DNA from: Daldinia sp. FL1419
Lineage: Eukaryota > Ascomycota > Sordariomycetes > Xylariales > Hypoxylaceae
DNA: 64,000 nt
Assembly (NCBI GenBank): GCA_025201765.1
Contig: MU623503.1
Coordinates: 1 to 64,000, forward strand
Direction: 5' to 3'
Below the pieces are notes generated by a model that did no database searches, was not told the DNA's origin, and was given only the letters and a program-made list of their open reading frames with translations. Positions 34,854 through 46,856 of this stretch are shown piece after piece; positions within the stretch are counted from its first letter, which is position 1, and the number at the start of each line of letters is the position of its first letter. The translations under genes were made by a program, and so were the position numbers.

Positions 34854-36489
34854 CTTGGAGTCGCAGCTGGAGTAGTGATATTTCAAGAGAATATGTATTG
34901 GAGGAACTTATAAACAAAGCTCTACAAGGGGAATTTCTCAGCCTCTCATCGAATGCACCTCTTCCGCTCATGGTAGGTCATAACTGAACTTTATGAAATA
35001 TAAGCAAACACACACGAGACGCAGCAGCATGCCAGAAGCCACTACTACAAAAGGTGTTCACCATAGAAAATCACCTGCCTGAATAGGATGTGTCAGGGCT
35101 AGTTTCCACATCAAAACTGTGTAGCTAAGATCACATGGAACAAAACCTGCCATGATATTCATCGGTCATTCAAGTCACACTGTCCTACTGACCATCTTGG
35201 TTCACTTTCTCACATGTCTTATTGTAGGCTTTGCTGTTTTTCGTGATATCATGCCAAATTTCCATTCTAGCCACCATAAGAAGCATCTAAGCAGCCATGA
35301 GTAGCTCTCACAAGAACGGAAACCTCAATATTATAATCTACTAGTCTATGGAGAAGGGCTATAGGTACCATAAGCTCATTAATGCGAACTTTTCAAGTCA
35401 GACCAAACCACTAAACTATCAGACTCTGCTTATATTATTCATTATCAAACGTGTCACATGTACGGCAAAAGGAGTCGGACAAGTGCTTCATGAAATCTGT
35501 TTTTTTAGCTCTTCTTAGTTAATAGTACAGATACCATAGGTCACATCAATACTAGGCTTGGGAAAGTATTGTTTGGTTTGGGCAAATAATCCCACCAACC
35601 ACCCCTTTTGCTGAACGCTTAGGAGAAGGCCACTAATTAATGGTTAAACAGATACTGTAACCCTTCAAGAGTGACTAAACACGTACTTTCGTGAGCATCA
35701 GTGATCTTGAGGTTGAGTAGATCGCTTGGGTCTTATCCAACGTGTGTCGTGTGAATACCTGGTTTGATCCTGTTATTCAAATGGTAGATATCAAAGATAC
35801 CCGGAATGGAGGCTCACCATAACAAGCAGCCCGGAAAGGATAAATCGCATTGCGTATTATCAGCATAACTGTATAAGATATTAGTAATGTAAGAGTAAGA
35901 CAGTTGTATACGTAGATCGTTGCGTTATATATAGGGCCCCGGGGCTATATACTTGAATATTGACTTGTATGGCACGATGCTGATTAGGTATAAGATCGTA
36001 TGCTAACTAGGTAATCATTAGATATTATCCCAAAGTATATAAAACCCCAATTTCTAATAGCAAATGAAACAAGTCATGAGAGTATATGATATAGTATTGC
36101 GCAATATTATGAGCCCTACTTCTAGGACCGACACATTCTCTACCTAGATCCTCGACTTAGATTACCTCTATGAGAACGGTCTCCGCGGCATACCGCTTAT
36201 TCAGGCTGGACCGTGTCTCACTCCGGCGGTGGGCACCGGGCTATCTTACGTTGCAGCCTAAACGCCAAGGCTATTGGTTGTCACCATAACGGTAGCAGTG
36301 TTACGCGTTCAACTTTAACCGCGAAAACGGGGTTGGCAAGTCGGGATCGAAGAACAAATCCAGGTTTTCGTGCTCTTTGAAATAGAAATTTCTCCCTGGA
36401 TTAAGACGTCATGATTTACTCTAGAGACATGAGTTGGTGAGTCTGGGCTGGGCGTCTTAATTACTCCTAAAAAGACAACGCTACGCTGA
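34854..36489. other. Gene-poor region upstream of the Hce2-like gene
   Basis: These 1.6 kb have low GC content and no recognisable ORF, RNA gene or repeat family. A 73-codon minus-strand ORF at 36315-36536 has no motif. Confidence 0.45.
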
Positions 36490-37030
36490 ACAGTGTTTCT
36501 ATTACATATACTCCGATGGGCATCTGTACTGCTCAACTATCCGTATAAAGTCATTCGTAGCGCGTTTCTCGATAACTCAGACTCCGGATAGGAAGGTCGC
36601 GGAAGCCCCTTTTCCATCGCGATGTGAACCTACCAAGATGTCCCCCGATTCTGCACTGCCGATCTCGCTCTGGAGATAGCAGATAGCAAGGCGGACGATA
36701 TCATACCTATTTGAACTCCAGTCCCAATCTGCAATAACTTTGTTGGGGAATCTAGAATTCCACCGCCTGGCATCGAATGGGGCCATATATCCAGGTACCC
36801 CGAGTTTAGTCGTCAGGATACGGAGCTCTGCTTTTAGCCATGACAAGAACTCATCCTGTTATTGGCTAGCGGGACCCTGTATACCGCGTCAATGTAGGAT
36901 TCCAACGATCTGAGCACGACGTTTGGGTATTGCTTGGCGTCGAACCCTGCCTGCGTTCTCCAGGTTCTTTTATTTAGTCCAGGCCCAATAATGACACTGC
37001 CAAGGACGATATTAGACTCTTGGTTGTGAA
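36490..37030 (-). pseudogene. Decayed relic of an unidentified gene
   Basis: Read on the minus strand, coding-like protein sequence runs from about 37025 (SNIVLGSVIIGPGLNKRTW, then AGFDAKQYPNVVLRSLESY). A one-base frame change near 36857 leads into QDEFLSWLKAELRILTTKLG, then PFDARRWNSRFPNKVIADWD. A stop at about 36577 interrupts it before a further in-frame 24 codons. No start codon precedes the first block, and the 5' end runs into the promoter of the beta-lactamase-like gene. I do not recognise the family. An unusual intron could explain the frame change but not the stop and the missing start. Confidence 0.45.
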
Positions 37031-37066
37031 ATCACCGTCCTTTTGTTTATACTTCGTTGTTCCACA

Positions 37067-39108
37067 ATGCATCTCTTCAAGATAGGGGCCTCGATAGGCT
37101 CGATCGTGTCGATTACAGCTGCCTCTCCAACATGTCCCATTGACGGGCCAGCTTTCCCCAAGCCTCTCCGACCGTCCCAGAGCGAGGCAGTTAAGGCCGC
37201 GGTGGCAATACTGAAAGATGTGTTTGCCAATATCACAGAGCAAGCCCAAAACTATTCTTTATCAGTCCAAGTTTTCTCGGCAAATGAGCTGGAACCCCTG
37301 TTTTCTCTGTCGCATACGGCGCCGAACCTCCCACAGAATACAACGGGGGTGAGGGAAGTTGATGAGAACACCGTATTCAGACTAGGAAGCCTGACGAAAA
37401 TCTATACGATATACTCATTCCTGATTAACGCTGGCGATAAGCTCTGGAACGAGCCTATCACGAAATATGTACCGGAGCTTCAAGCATTGGCTAATCGGTC
37501 AGATCCGGTAAACTACGTGGCGTGGGACGAAATTACGCTCGGTGGTTTAGCATCGCAGCTGACGGGCATTCCCCGTGAATGTCAGTATTAGCGCTAGGAT
37601 TATCGGGTTCTCAACTGACATGTATCAGACGCTCTACTGGGAGAATTGACACAGTCGAAGGAAACAAGAGACAAAGTGCTGCAGTATGGGTTCCCACCTC
37701 TGACAGCAGATCAAAAGCCACCGGTAAGCACTTTAAAACTAGCAGTATGAGTTATAATTGCTGAACAGGAAATCATAGTGCGGAGCGTTTCCGACTTGCG
37801 ATCGAGCGCGTAAGTTGGGAATAGTATAAAACAGGAATTGGAAACATTGACAATATTATATAGAATTCTTCAACGGGATCGGTTCCTTCTATCCGTCTCT
37901 CGCCCCTTTCCAGACTCCGGCGTATTCCAACGTTGCCTTCCAGCTCCTGTTAGTATAGTATATACCATACCATTAAAACTACATCTTGCTAAACGATAGT
38001 TTGTAGCGGATATGCGCTCGAAACGATTACCGGCAAGACTTTTCAAACGCTGATGCAGGAGAGTGTTATCCAGCCGCTAGGGTTGAACAACACATTCCTC
38101 AAAGCGCCGGAGGATTCGCGTGGCATTATCCCCGGCGATCATTATCAAACAGGCTGGGCATTTGATATCGGTGAATCTGTAGCGTAAGTCCTGGATAATT
38201 ATTTCTCTAACTCGGGATTCTGATCTGAACCAAGCACCGGAAACATGTATGCCTCAGCCAAGGATGTATCTGCACTGGGCAAAGCAATCCTCAGTCACAA
38301 ACTTCTCTCTCCGGTATCTACACGACGATGGCTGAAGCCCTTCGCCTTCTCATCCGACCCTCTAGCTATGGTTGGAATGCCCTGGGGTGCTCGTCGGATC
38401 AAGCTGGAAGACACCTACCAATATACTACGGCTTTTAACAAGGCCGGAAATATTGGTGATTACAGTGCTCTCTTGGCTATTTTACCTGATTTCGATATAG
38501 GAATAACCGTTCTTGTAGCTGGTCAGCTCCCAGGAAATGTAGGCTTTGGTCTTGCAGGTGCGTATATCCTATATAACGTCGTTCGGAAGATAGACGCTTA
38601 CACGTACACGTAACTAGACACTATCGGTGAGCCTATTCTTCCTGCGATCGAAGAGGCTGCTCGTGCTGAGGCGGCAGCGAAATACAACGGACACTACGTT
38701 TATCCAAACGACAAGATTAACTCTTCCATGACCATCACTACTGATGGGCTCCCTGGGTTAAGCATATCGCAATGGTTCAGCAACGGAACGGATTTCGCGT
38801 GGTACGCAACCGTGCTTCAGAACCAATACTACCCGGTAACGCCCCGTATTCGGCTTTACCCGAGCGGTCTCGAGGGGCCGGCGGAGAATGGAGGGAAGAG
38901 AGTAGCGTTTAAGGCGATGTTTGAGGATGCAGATGCGCCGAGGAATGATGGCAAGATGTTCTCGACCGAATGCGGAACCTGGGTCTCTATCGAATCGGTC
39001 ATCTACGGATCAGCTGCCGTAGATGAATTAATTTTCAATCTAGATTCGGGTGGTAAGGTGGTTAGTGTTACGTCGCCGTCGTTGAGAGTTACTTTGAATA
39101 AGGAATAG
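37067..39108 (+). CDS. Secreted beta-lactamase-like serine hydrolase
   Basis: This class C beta-lactamase/penicillin-binding-protein family (Pfam Beta-lactamase) member has 571 residues and seven inferred exons: 37067-37580, 37629-37723, 37779-37809, 37864-37948, 38007-38183, 38235-38557 and 38618-39108. A signal peptide (MHLFKIGASIGSIVSITAA) precedes the SxxK motif in FRLGSLTKIYT, and TPAYSNVAFQLL gives the YxN motif. The short exon 3 encodes CGAFPTCDRA, matching the PPC...CxRxxFF segment of the family, which is what fixes its acceptor at 37778. A C-terminal domain of about 160 residues follows. Fungal members are extracellular or cluster-associated esterase/amidase-like enzymes; the substrate is unknown. 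The exon 1 donor is uncertain by a few residues. Confidence 0.85.
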
Positions 39109-39635
39109 TTTTCTCTTGGGGTTTGTATCGTACTACGAAGGCGTTGTTATATCTACCTAGTTCTAGGTCTTAACTGAATTTCGAAGTGGAATCTTGATCA
39201 ATAACAACGGGATGCATTCGGACGTCTCCTTATCTTCTCGAAAATGAAGCCAAACCTCTCCCAAAATCGTGCAACTCGAAGGTACTCGTGCTTCTCGTCT
39301 CGCACGTAGGTGACGATGATGTCAAGTTGGGGAACTAGGAGGCGGGTGATCCACTGAGTCCTCTATCGTATACCTCACGAACTGCATTAGTCGTATGTTC
39401 TCGGACTCGCACGGAGATTTCAACTTGTCCGGGCTTCATATGTAATAAATTTACCGTCTAACGTCGGGGTAAATCTGTTAACCTAGAGGCTTAGGACTTG
39501 GATAGTCTTCAACGTGCAGATGATATATCATTTATGTCGATAAGAACTTCTAAGCTACCTAATTATTAACTACTTTATAATTGCATCTGTATGAGGAATT
39601 TACCATACTGAACCGAGCTTTTGCTTGTTTTCAAA
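39109..39635. other. Intergenic space
   Basis: These 527 bases lie between the beta-lactamase-like and DUF1772 genes. They hold the promoter of the latter; nothing else is recognised. Confidence 0.45.
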
Positions 39636-40203
39636 ATGCCCTTCTTATCAGCCCCCATGACCCTCGCGGCCACAGGCGGGATCCTAGGTTCCGCATGGAT
39701 ATCAGGTACGTACGTTGGCGTAAGCCATGCCAATAAAATAGCAAGGAACAGGATGCTGACGTGGATATGCTTTATCTACACTAGGGAATATAGCTGCATT
39801 GTCGATCTGTGCAGTACCGGCGATCCTCCAAAGCGGTACCACAGCAGAAGGTCTACTCAGAGGATGGAATTTACAGTTCACTAGAGGGATGCATTATCTA
39901 CCAACAACGGGCGCGGCGATCGCCCTCAACTATCTGTACCTAGCCTTCCGACATCACGGGCGAGGGCAGGAATGGAAGGGATATGCGGCGGGAGCACTGT
40001 CAAACTTGTTGCTTATTCCTTTCACAGTGATATTCATTGGCGGGATCAATAGCAAGATGATCGCGGCCAACTCAGGAGTAGGCAAGCAATTGAGTCAAGA
40101 GACTGCCCGACATCTGATTACCTTGTGGGGAAAGCTGAATGGCGTGAGAATTTTCATGCCCTTAGCCGGAGCTGCTCTGGGCTTATGGAATCTTTTACAG
40201 TAA
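39636..40203 (+). CDS. DUF1772 / anthrone-oxygenase-like membrane protein
   Basis: This small integral membrane protein has 162 residues and two exons, 39636-39705 and 39785-40203. It has four hydrophobic segments: TLAATGGILGSAWISG into NIAALSICAVPAIL, the stretch around GAAIALNYLYLAF, GALSNLLLIPFTVIFIG, and a C-terminal PLAGAALGLWNLL. The core N..L..L..W...KLNGVR is typical of DUF1772. Some members (anthrone oxygenases) work in polyketide pathways, but no polyketide synthase is in the window, so a specific role cannot be given. Confidence 0.8.
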
Positions 40204-40491
40204 CGATGGACGACGATCTTGATATGGAGAAAGGTGAAATCAAAGTGAGATGTAGGGAGCTATGGCCTTGTAGGCCCTGCAAGTAAGTATGTCACAATAA
40301 TTCGGAAGACTGGGGCATATCTGATTTATTTCAATTAACATCATTTTCGTGTAACTCGCTGGTGAATATATTTTTATATCATCCTGATGGACAAAATCCA
40401 CTATCTAGGACAATATATAGGTACCTAGGTAGTCATCACGATTCTGACATTTCTTTTATAATTTTATACCGAAGGGTATCCCTCTACGGAT

Positions 40492-42154
40492 TTACACCGA
40501 AACATCGAGTCTTAGAGCTCTGGGAACGGCTTCGACCGAGACAGCGCTGGCCGCAACCGCACCCGTTGCATCGCTAAGCTCTACCTCTGTCTCTTCGCCC
40601 GAGGCGCTCTCGTGAGCAGTTTGATGAGTTCTACGCCGCGCACCAAAGCCAAGCGGTTTCAGAAGTTGCGTAAGACTGCTCATCGCAGCAGGTCGGTGGA
40701 ACGCCTCCTGGATATTTTCGAGCGATCGGCCGCGGGTCTCGGGCATGTAGAAAGCCAGGACACCTACGGTAGCCATTGCAAGGCCACCGAACAAGAAGTA
40801 CGCGCCAAAGGCGGACGCCTCCAGAAGAATGGGCGTGCAGATGGCAACTAAGAAATTCGTTCCGAAGCATAGACCCATGGCAACGCAGTTAGCGGCTGCC
40901 CGCGTGTGACCTGGCTGAATTTCGCTGGCGTAGATCTTGCCCACGATGCCCCAGGTAGCACAGTATGTAAGACTAAACACGAAAACGGCGATGATGACAA
41001 ACCACCTAGCGACGCCATAGGGGTGAACTGCATCTGCCGCGTAAAGACTGCCCATTAAGAACATGCAAGTTGCCAGAGTGATGCCGCCGCTGATGGCGGA
41101 GGTTCGACGTCCCCACTTATCAGCTAGCAAGAAAGCTGGGATGGAGACGACAAGCATCAGAATAGATGAAAGGCCTGAGGCAAGGAATGAAGCGTTCTCC
41201 GACGGTAAACCAGCTTGTTCGAAAAGGATAGGAGCGTACTAGAAAAGTTAGTATACTGTGTAACATTTGAGGATATTTGTATGAACAACTTACGTAGAGC
41301 ACACCATCAATGCCGGAGAGCTGGACCATTCCAAGAATGAATAGGGCCAAGATTGTACGAGCGCGATATCCCCTCTTGAATAAGAGTGAGATACCCTGCC
41401 ACGGTGTAAGGCTAGGTGACTGCTCAGTAACCACGAGGAAGTCTCGCTCAGCTTCTGCCATATTGAAGTCAAGCCTTTCCAAAGCCCGGTGCGCATCGGC
41501 CTGTCTCCCTTGCAACATGAGCCAGCGCGGGGAGTCGGGAAGTAAAAGGCAGCTCCATGCGAGAACGGCTGAAAAGGCGCACTGTAGAATATACGGGACA
41601 CGCCAAGCCATGTCAGATTTTATATTTACAGTCCCGTAGCAAGTGAAGTACCCGGCGCAAACACCAGCAGTGGCCATAAATTGCGGCAGCCCAGTTAGTG
41701 TGCCCCTCCATCTCATCGGCGCGATCTCGCAGATGTACACGTTGATGTTACTCAAAAATATTCCCTGGCCGAACCCGGCGATCGCTCGCCCGGCAATGAA
41801 CTGGGCCAAACCATGAGCCAAGCCCTGTACCAGTGCCCCGATGCCGAATAGGATGGCGCCCGGGATAATGACTGTGAGACGTCCGAACTTGTCGGCGAAG
41901 TGCCCGGCCAATAGGGACGGCAGCGTACCTGTCAGCATGATCATTGACACTGTAATACCCAGCATGCTAGCTGAGAGCTCGCCTACCGAGTCCTTGAACT
42001 GTTGCATGTGTGTGATAGCGCCGATGGATCCCGTATCGTAGCCATTGACTAGGCCGCCGAGCGAGACAGCTATGGCAGCTATCACATATCGCGGTGCAAA
42101 ATATGGGTGAGCAGGAGGAGGCGAGGCCATGGCCGTGATGGAAGGTTGGAGCAA
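40492..42154 (-). CDS. MFS transporter, sugar porter family
   Basis: This twelve-helix importer has 535 residues and two exons, 42154-41294 and 41238-40492. Sugar-porter signatures are GLVNGYDTGSIGAI in helix 1, GHFADKFGRLTVI between helices 2 and 3, LLPDSPRWLMLQGR after helix 6, GIDGVLYYAPILFEQAG in helix 7 (restored across the intron), DKWGRR, and MPETRGRSLENIQEAF after helix 12. The ATG at 42130 (MASPPP) is an alternative start. It is a hexose/polyol-type carrier by family, not the Dal5-type carrier expected for nicotinate (HxnP). The substrate is not evident. Confidence 0.92.
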
Positions 42155-42942
42155 CTTGCTAACCTGCTTGACGATACCGAAGGACGTGGAGGAGGGGAAG
42201 AGAGGGAGGGCAAAGGGTCTGCTTCGAAGTCGACTGCCATTTATAATCTATACGATGATTCGTACTCCCCATGTTTCCAAGACTGAGACCATTCCCGGCC
42301 AGGTTTAGAACGAACTTCCCTGCGCACATCACATGTGCTAGTCCCGTCCCTGTTCAGACATAGCGCGGTGGATTAATAATATAGCCTTTTTCTCCATCAC
42401 GATCCCCGCGGCCCCGGTAGCTTGGGTATCCACCCACCTCGGAGGAGTGCCGGAGCAGCCCCCTGCATTCATCTGTGCCTCTTTTACGTGCCGATTCGAG
42501 GTCTAGATTCTGCGTCCATCGGCCTATATACCATTTGTGCATAGAACGATGTTTGTTGAGCGGTGCTTCACACCCTATTATACGCACCGGCAGGGTCTTC
42601 CGGAGACGCTTCCACACTTTGATATATCTGCAATGCAGTTGGTGTTGATCCCGTGGAGCGATGTGGGTGTTTCTTGTAGACCGACCCTTATTCTGGTAAA
42701 TGGACGTTAAATTTTTTTAGAAACTCCAAACCGGTCCGTTGGAGGCTATGAATACGATGTGTCAAATCCTAAGTCTTGCTGCGTGCTCGGTTTGAAATAC
42801 GGGAATGCTGGCCGCGAAGTGGAGTGGGTTGGTCTCCCTTCACCCGTTTACCGATATAGGACAGTACATTTCCTTCCATTAACACTTAGGACTTACAGAT
42901 GCGGTTGGTATCAAGCTTACATCAGATTTACACAGCGCTTTC
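42155..42942. other. Intergenic region
   Basis: These 788 bases are the promoter of the MFS gene and the 3' flank of the acyltransferase gene. Overlapping short ORFs have no motif. Confidence 0.45.
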
Positions 42943-45834
42943 TCACAAACGTGCTCGACCTTCCAATCTCCGTCTCTTCCTTTCCGCCTTAACAGCTTTC
43001 TTAAGCTTTGCTACTTCTTCATCATTTAATTTAGCCTCGGCTCGGCTTTCTGGATTGGTTGCGTCTTCGAACAGCTTCGCACCTAGTGTTTCTGCGAGTC
43101 GTAAAACCCGCGTGCTAACCGTGGCACCATCTCTTCGATTTTTGCCTTCGCGCCTGCTGGATGCAATACGTTCGATGAAGTTCCATAATCTACCTGACGG
43201 TTGCAGAGCACCCGACTTGGCAGGGTCGCGGGACGGCATCCATTCGGTGGCGAGACGCAGGCGAGGGGGGACTTTTGAGTCCTTTGATTTGACCACGTAG
43301 ATAATTCCTTCTTCTTCAAATCGCTGGTACGAATTCTTCAACGTTTCTTTATTCACCGCTTCAAAATAGCTCAGGTCACCCTGGTGGTAGAGCGTTTTAC
43401 CGAGCTTTTATTATGTTTGTTAGTTTCATTGATTTCTTTAACGTAGCGATCTGAAATCTTGCTTACTAGTTGCGCTGTGTTGTGGGCCTTAGCAACTTCA
43501 ATCCAAATGCCATTTTCTTCCTGTCCGAGAGGCGGAGTCAGTCCCATCAATGACACAGCGGCAAGCCAAGTAGACTCGATAAACGGCCAGATGAGAAAGC
43601 AGTAAAAATCGTAGTTCTCTCTGCCGGCGACCCTCTCTTCATCTGCAAGCCCAATACTTAAGATATTACCCTGCTCGTTTCTCTTAAGGTCCAGGACGCG
43701 GTCATCTTCCAATCCGACTAATGTTTTTTCCAAATTGGCTGCTAGCCCTTCGCCTGGGAAGATAAACTCTCCACGGAATAATGATGAAAGGAATAAAATT
43801 TGATCCCGTAGGACGTCGTAAGATATTTCTTGGTGGGCTGGCCCTCCACCCAATTTAACGCGCGTATACATGCTGGCGCTGATGAGTGCTTCGGAGATGA
43901 ATAAATGGATGGTCATGTTACGGTCTGTGACACGTTAGTACTTGATTCATAGTATGTCGCAAAGCCGCCTGTATGTTTGGAATAGTAGTTGATATATGAA
44001 TACCCCGAACAAATTGCGGCCAGACGGTGTGGCCGGAAGGAGAATGGAAGTAACTTAGAATACGACTTACAGAATGAGAGTTGAAATCTATCCACAGCGT
44101 AATACGTTGGTTCGGCAAGGCCCTGAACCACGCCAACGAGGTCTTTTCCCAGGACATCCAGCCCTCGTTCTATAACGTCGGATAAAGGGGCGTTTCCAAA
44201 ATGCGCGACACGGCCGCCCTTTGCTCCTACTCGCGCGATGAGCCATTCGATCCGTCTCATTAGTTCTGACTTGCCCACACCACGACCTCTGAGCGTGAGC
44301 AATACCGTACCGATTAACGCCGTAGGCATCACTACGGATACGTCGTTGATATCCGACAAGACCTTATACCCCATAGCTCGGAGTAGTTTTTGTTTGATGG
44401 CAGCATTTTCTGGACTTTTAACGTCTAGCTTCAAGGTTTCGGGGGATTTGGTAATCTTAGTTAGCTGGTCGTCGATGTATTTGCGCAGACTCCATGGTTC
44501 GTGAAAACGGACGTCAACCCTTCCCAACCTCAACGATAAAACAGACGAACCCCCGCTTAGAAAATCGGCCAAATTCTCCTTTTTCTTTGGGACACCCAGA
44601 AGTTCGGTTACATAGCCTTCTGTTTCGATGACTTTGTCGTACTGGGTGCTAACCGGGCATATAATGGCGTCTTCGACACGGCCTGAAAGTAAACTATCGA
44701 GTATAAAACTTAAAATACCGAACTTGGGAGAGAGAAGTTTTCCTGTCCTGGAACGTCCGCCTTCGATGAAACATTCGAAATTATATCCTCCTTGGAGTAG
44801 GGTATCTATATAGGCTTGTACGAGGGTAGTATATAGAGTGTCGTTGCCGAATGACCGCCTAATCCACATCGCGCCTTGGAACGTGAGTATTTGGGTATTC
44901 AACAAGAAGTAGTATTGCATATGCACTCACCCGCGTGCTGTAAAAAGCTTCCAACGACTGGCATATTTAAATTATCGCCTGCAACTACAACGGGCAGCCC
45001 CAAACCCAGCCGGTAGCAAATTAGTTGCATAGAGACATAATCGACATGAGATCTGTGGGAGGGCAGAAATATGATACTCTGCTTCTTCTTCTCCGCTATC
45101 TCCGCTACCTTTCTCAACCGTAAAACTTCTTCGCTGGAAACATGTATGCCTATTCATCTGGTTAACATGCCACATGCGCATTTCCAATGGCCCGAGATCG
45201 TCCAAATACCCACCTTGATGGTACGCTCGTGTGAGCAGTTGTGTGACCAAATAATACGCGCCTCTAATAAATGTCTTGCTTTCAAACTTGCAAATCATGT
45301 CGTTGGTCAATTTTCCCGCGACTTCTTGGATGCCAGACTCTATGACGGCCCTTCTTTGGGCTTTTTTGGTAGCGAAATCTTTGTCGTCCTTATTAAGCCA
45401 ACCTTCCTTCTCCTCAACCTCCAGTCTTCTATCGGCTAGTTGAGATATGCGACTCTGCAGGAGGGGCGCAGATACAACGGCATTCTTCATCTTCTCGGAA
45501 AAGCCTGGGTAGAATATAGGTTGTCCGATAAAGTTGTCGTAAGCTCGCCATCCTGTACCGGAGACGTATAGAGACACTTCGCGCAGGAACCTAGACAGGC
45601 GGGCGGCCATTGATCAGCCTCTCTGTCATTCATAGCAATAGTGACATGGGGAACTTAGGTTTAGATAGCATACTGTAGAGGCTCAGACCTGAAACGAGCC
45701 ATGTTATGCATCAAAGGCTCTTGGTCGTCATGGCGGCGAGCTTCGACGTAGCTCCTCGGCTGGAGCGTGATTTGGTCACCTAGAATCTGGAGGTCGGGCG
45801 CTGAATCGCGCGTGGGATCGTCGTTTTGGGCCAT
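42943..45834 (-). CDS. Glycerol-3-phosphate/DHAP O-acyltransferase (GNPAT/PlsB type), probably peroxisomal
   Basis: This enzyme acylates glycerol-3-phosphate or dihydroxyacetone phosphate, the first step of glycerolipid or ether-lipid synthesis. It has six exons, 45834-45689, 45590-45214, 45149-44931, 44874-44071, 43924-43467 and 43404-42943, and 821 residues, all phases consistent. The PlsB motifs are in order: FLPSHRSHVD (H206, D211), GAMWIRRSFG, FIEGGRSRTGKLLSPKFG and ICPVST. The C-terminus is GRARL, whose last three residues fit the peroxisomal targeting signal PTS1; mammalian GNPAT also ends in a PTS1. No long transmembrane segment is obvious. This differs from the Gpt2/Sct1 type of fungal GPAT. 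Confidence 0.9.
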
Positions 45835-46856
45835 AGTATTATTTATTATCGCTATGCGACTACGTTATGAAGAGAATAGGTTGGTTTTCGCAGTCGCATT
45901 CGCTACGGCTGAGGGTGTATTCTCAGCAATTTAGGGGTATAAGGCAAGCATTATATGCTACGATCATCGTCGACCGGACACGTATGTATTTCAGCTTCTA
46001 TAGACAGGAATCAATGGCTATGTTTGAATTTCCGATCGATAAAACTTAATCAAGTATTATTTTAAGCGACTTGATGAAGATAAATAAAATAAAATAAAAT
46101 AAAAATAAGGTTAGAGATTAGTAAATGAAAGCGCAACAAGTAGAAGTAAGCAGTTAGGTTAGTATGTACCGAGGCTTTCAGAGCATGTGAATCGCCTGCA
46201 GCCCTTGAAGCTGCTGAGAAGGTGTACCTATGTAACCTAGGTAGGTACCCGGGTAGGTGGATAATTTCGCACTAATGCGAGTAAGCGTCCGCCAGTAGAG
46301 CTTTATCGATAGGGAGGTACCGGGTATACGCTAGCAGCCGGAGTGCCGTCAAAAAAAAAAGTACCTAATATATAGCAATTCGCATAATAAAGAGTTTCCA
46401 CACAGTAATACCCGAAATAAAAGGTTTAAAAAACAATTCAATAAAAGAAATTTTCTTTTATTTAGACCTTTTTCTTTCTTTCTAAACTATAGGATATAAT
46501 TTGATTTAGTTATGATAATAAGAGAGTGGGGTGCGTGGTAAGAGAATCGGCACTTATTTTGACACGATTCTGACTAATCGTAGTAAACCTCTACCACAGT
46601 GAATAAACTCTATAAACTCTATAACGAATCCTCTCAGGTATCTAAACCTAATTCAACATTAACGCATTAACCTAACCTAGATATATTGTTGTAGATTTGT
46701 ATTTAGCTTAAATATTTACCTCCGTAAAAGTATTTATTAACCGACATCTTTCAATGTTTAATTTAATATTTCAACTCGTCACACCCTTAAGCACGAATCT
46801 TATCCGATCGCAAATGTCACGATAATCGACTGAGATACGACACAAAGAACAATAAC
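45835..46856. promoter_or_regulatory. Divergent promoter of the acyltransferase and POP4 genes
   Basis: This 1.0-kb non-coding interval contains a (TAAAA)n-like run at about 46081-46106, an AACCTAGGTA copy at 46234-46243 followed by GGTA repeats, and AT-rich sequence up to the POP4 start. Confidence 0.5.

Noticed and set aside
40492..42154. MFS transporter as the nicotinate carrier HxnP or HxnZ
   Set aside because: It has sugar-porter signatures and lies 17 kb from the cluster beyond unrelated genes; HxnP is expected to be of the Dal5/TNA1 type.
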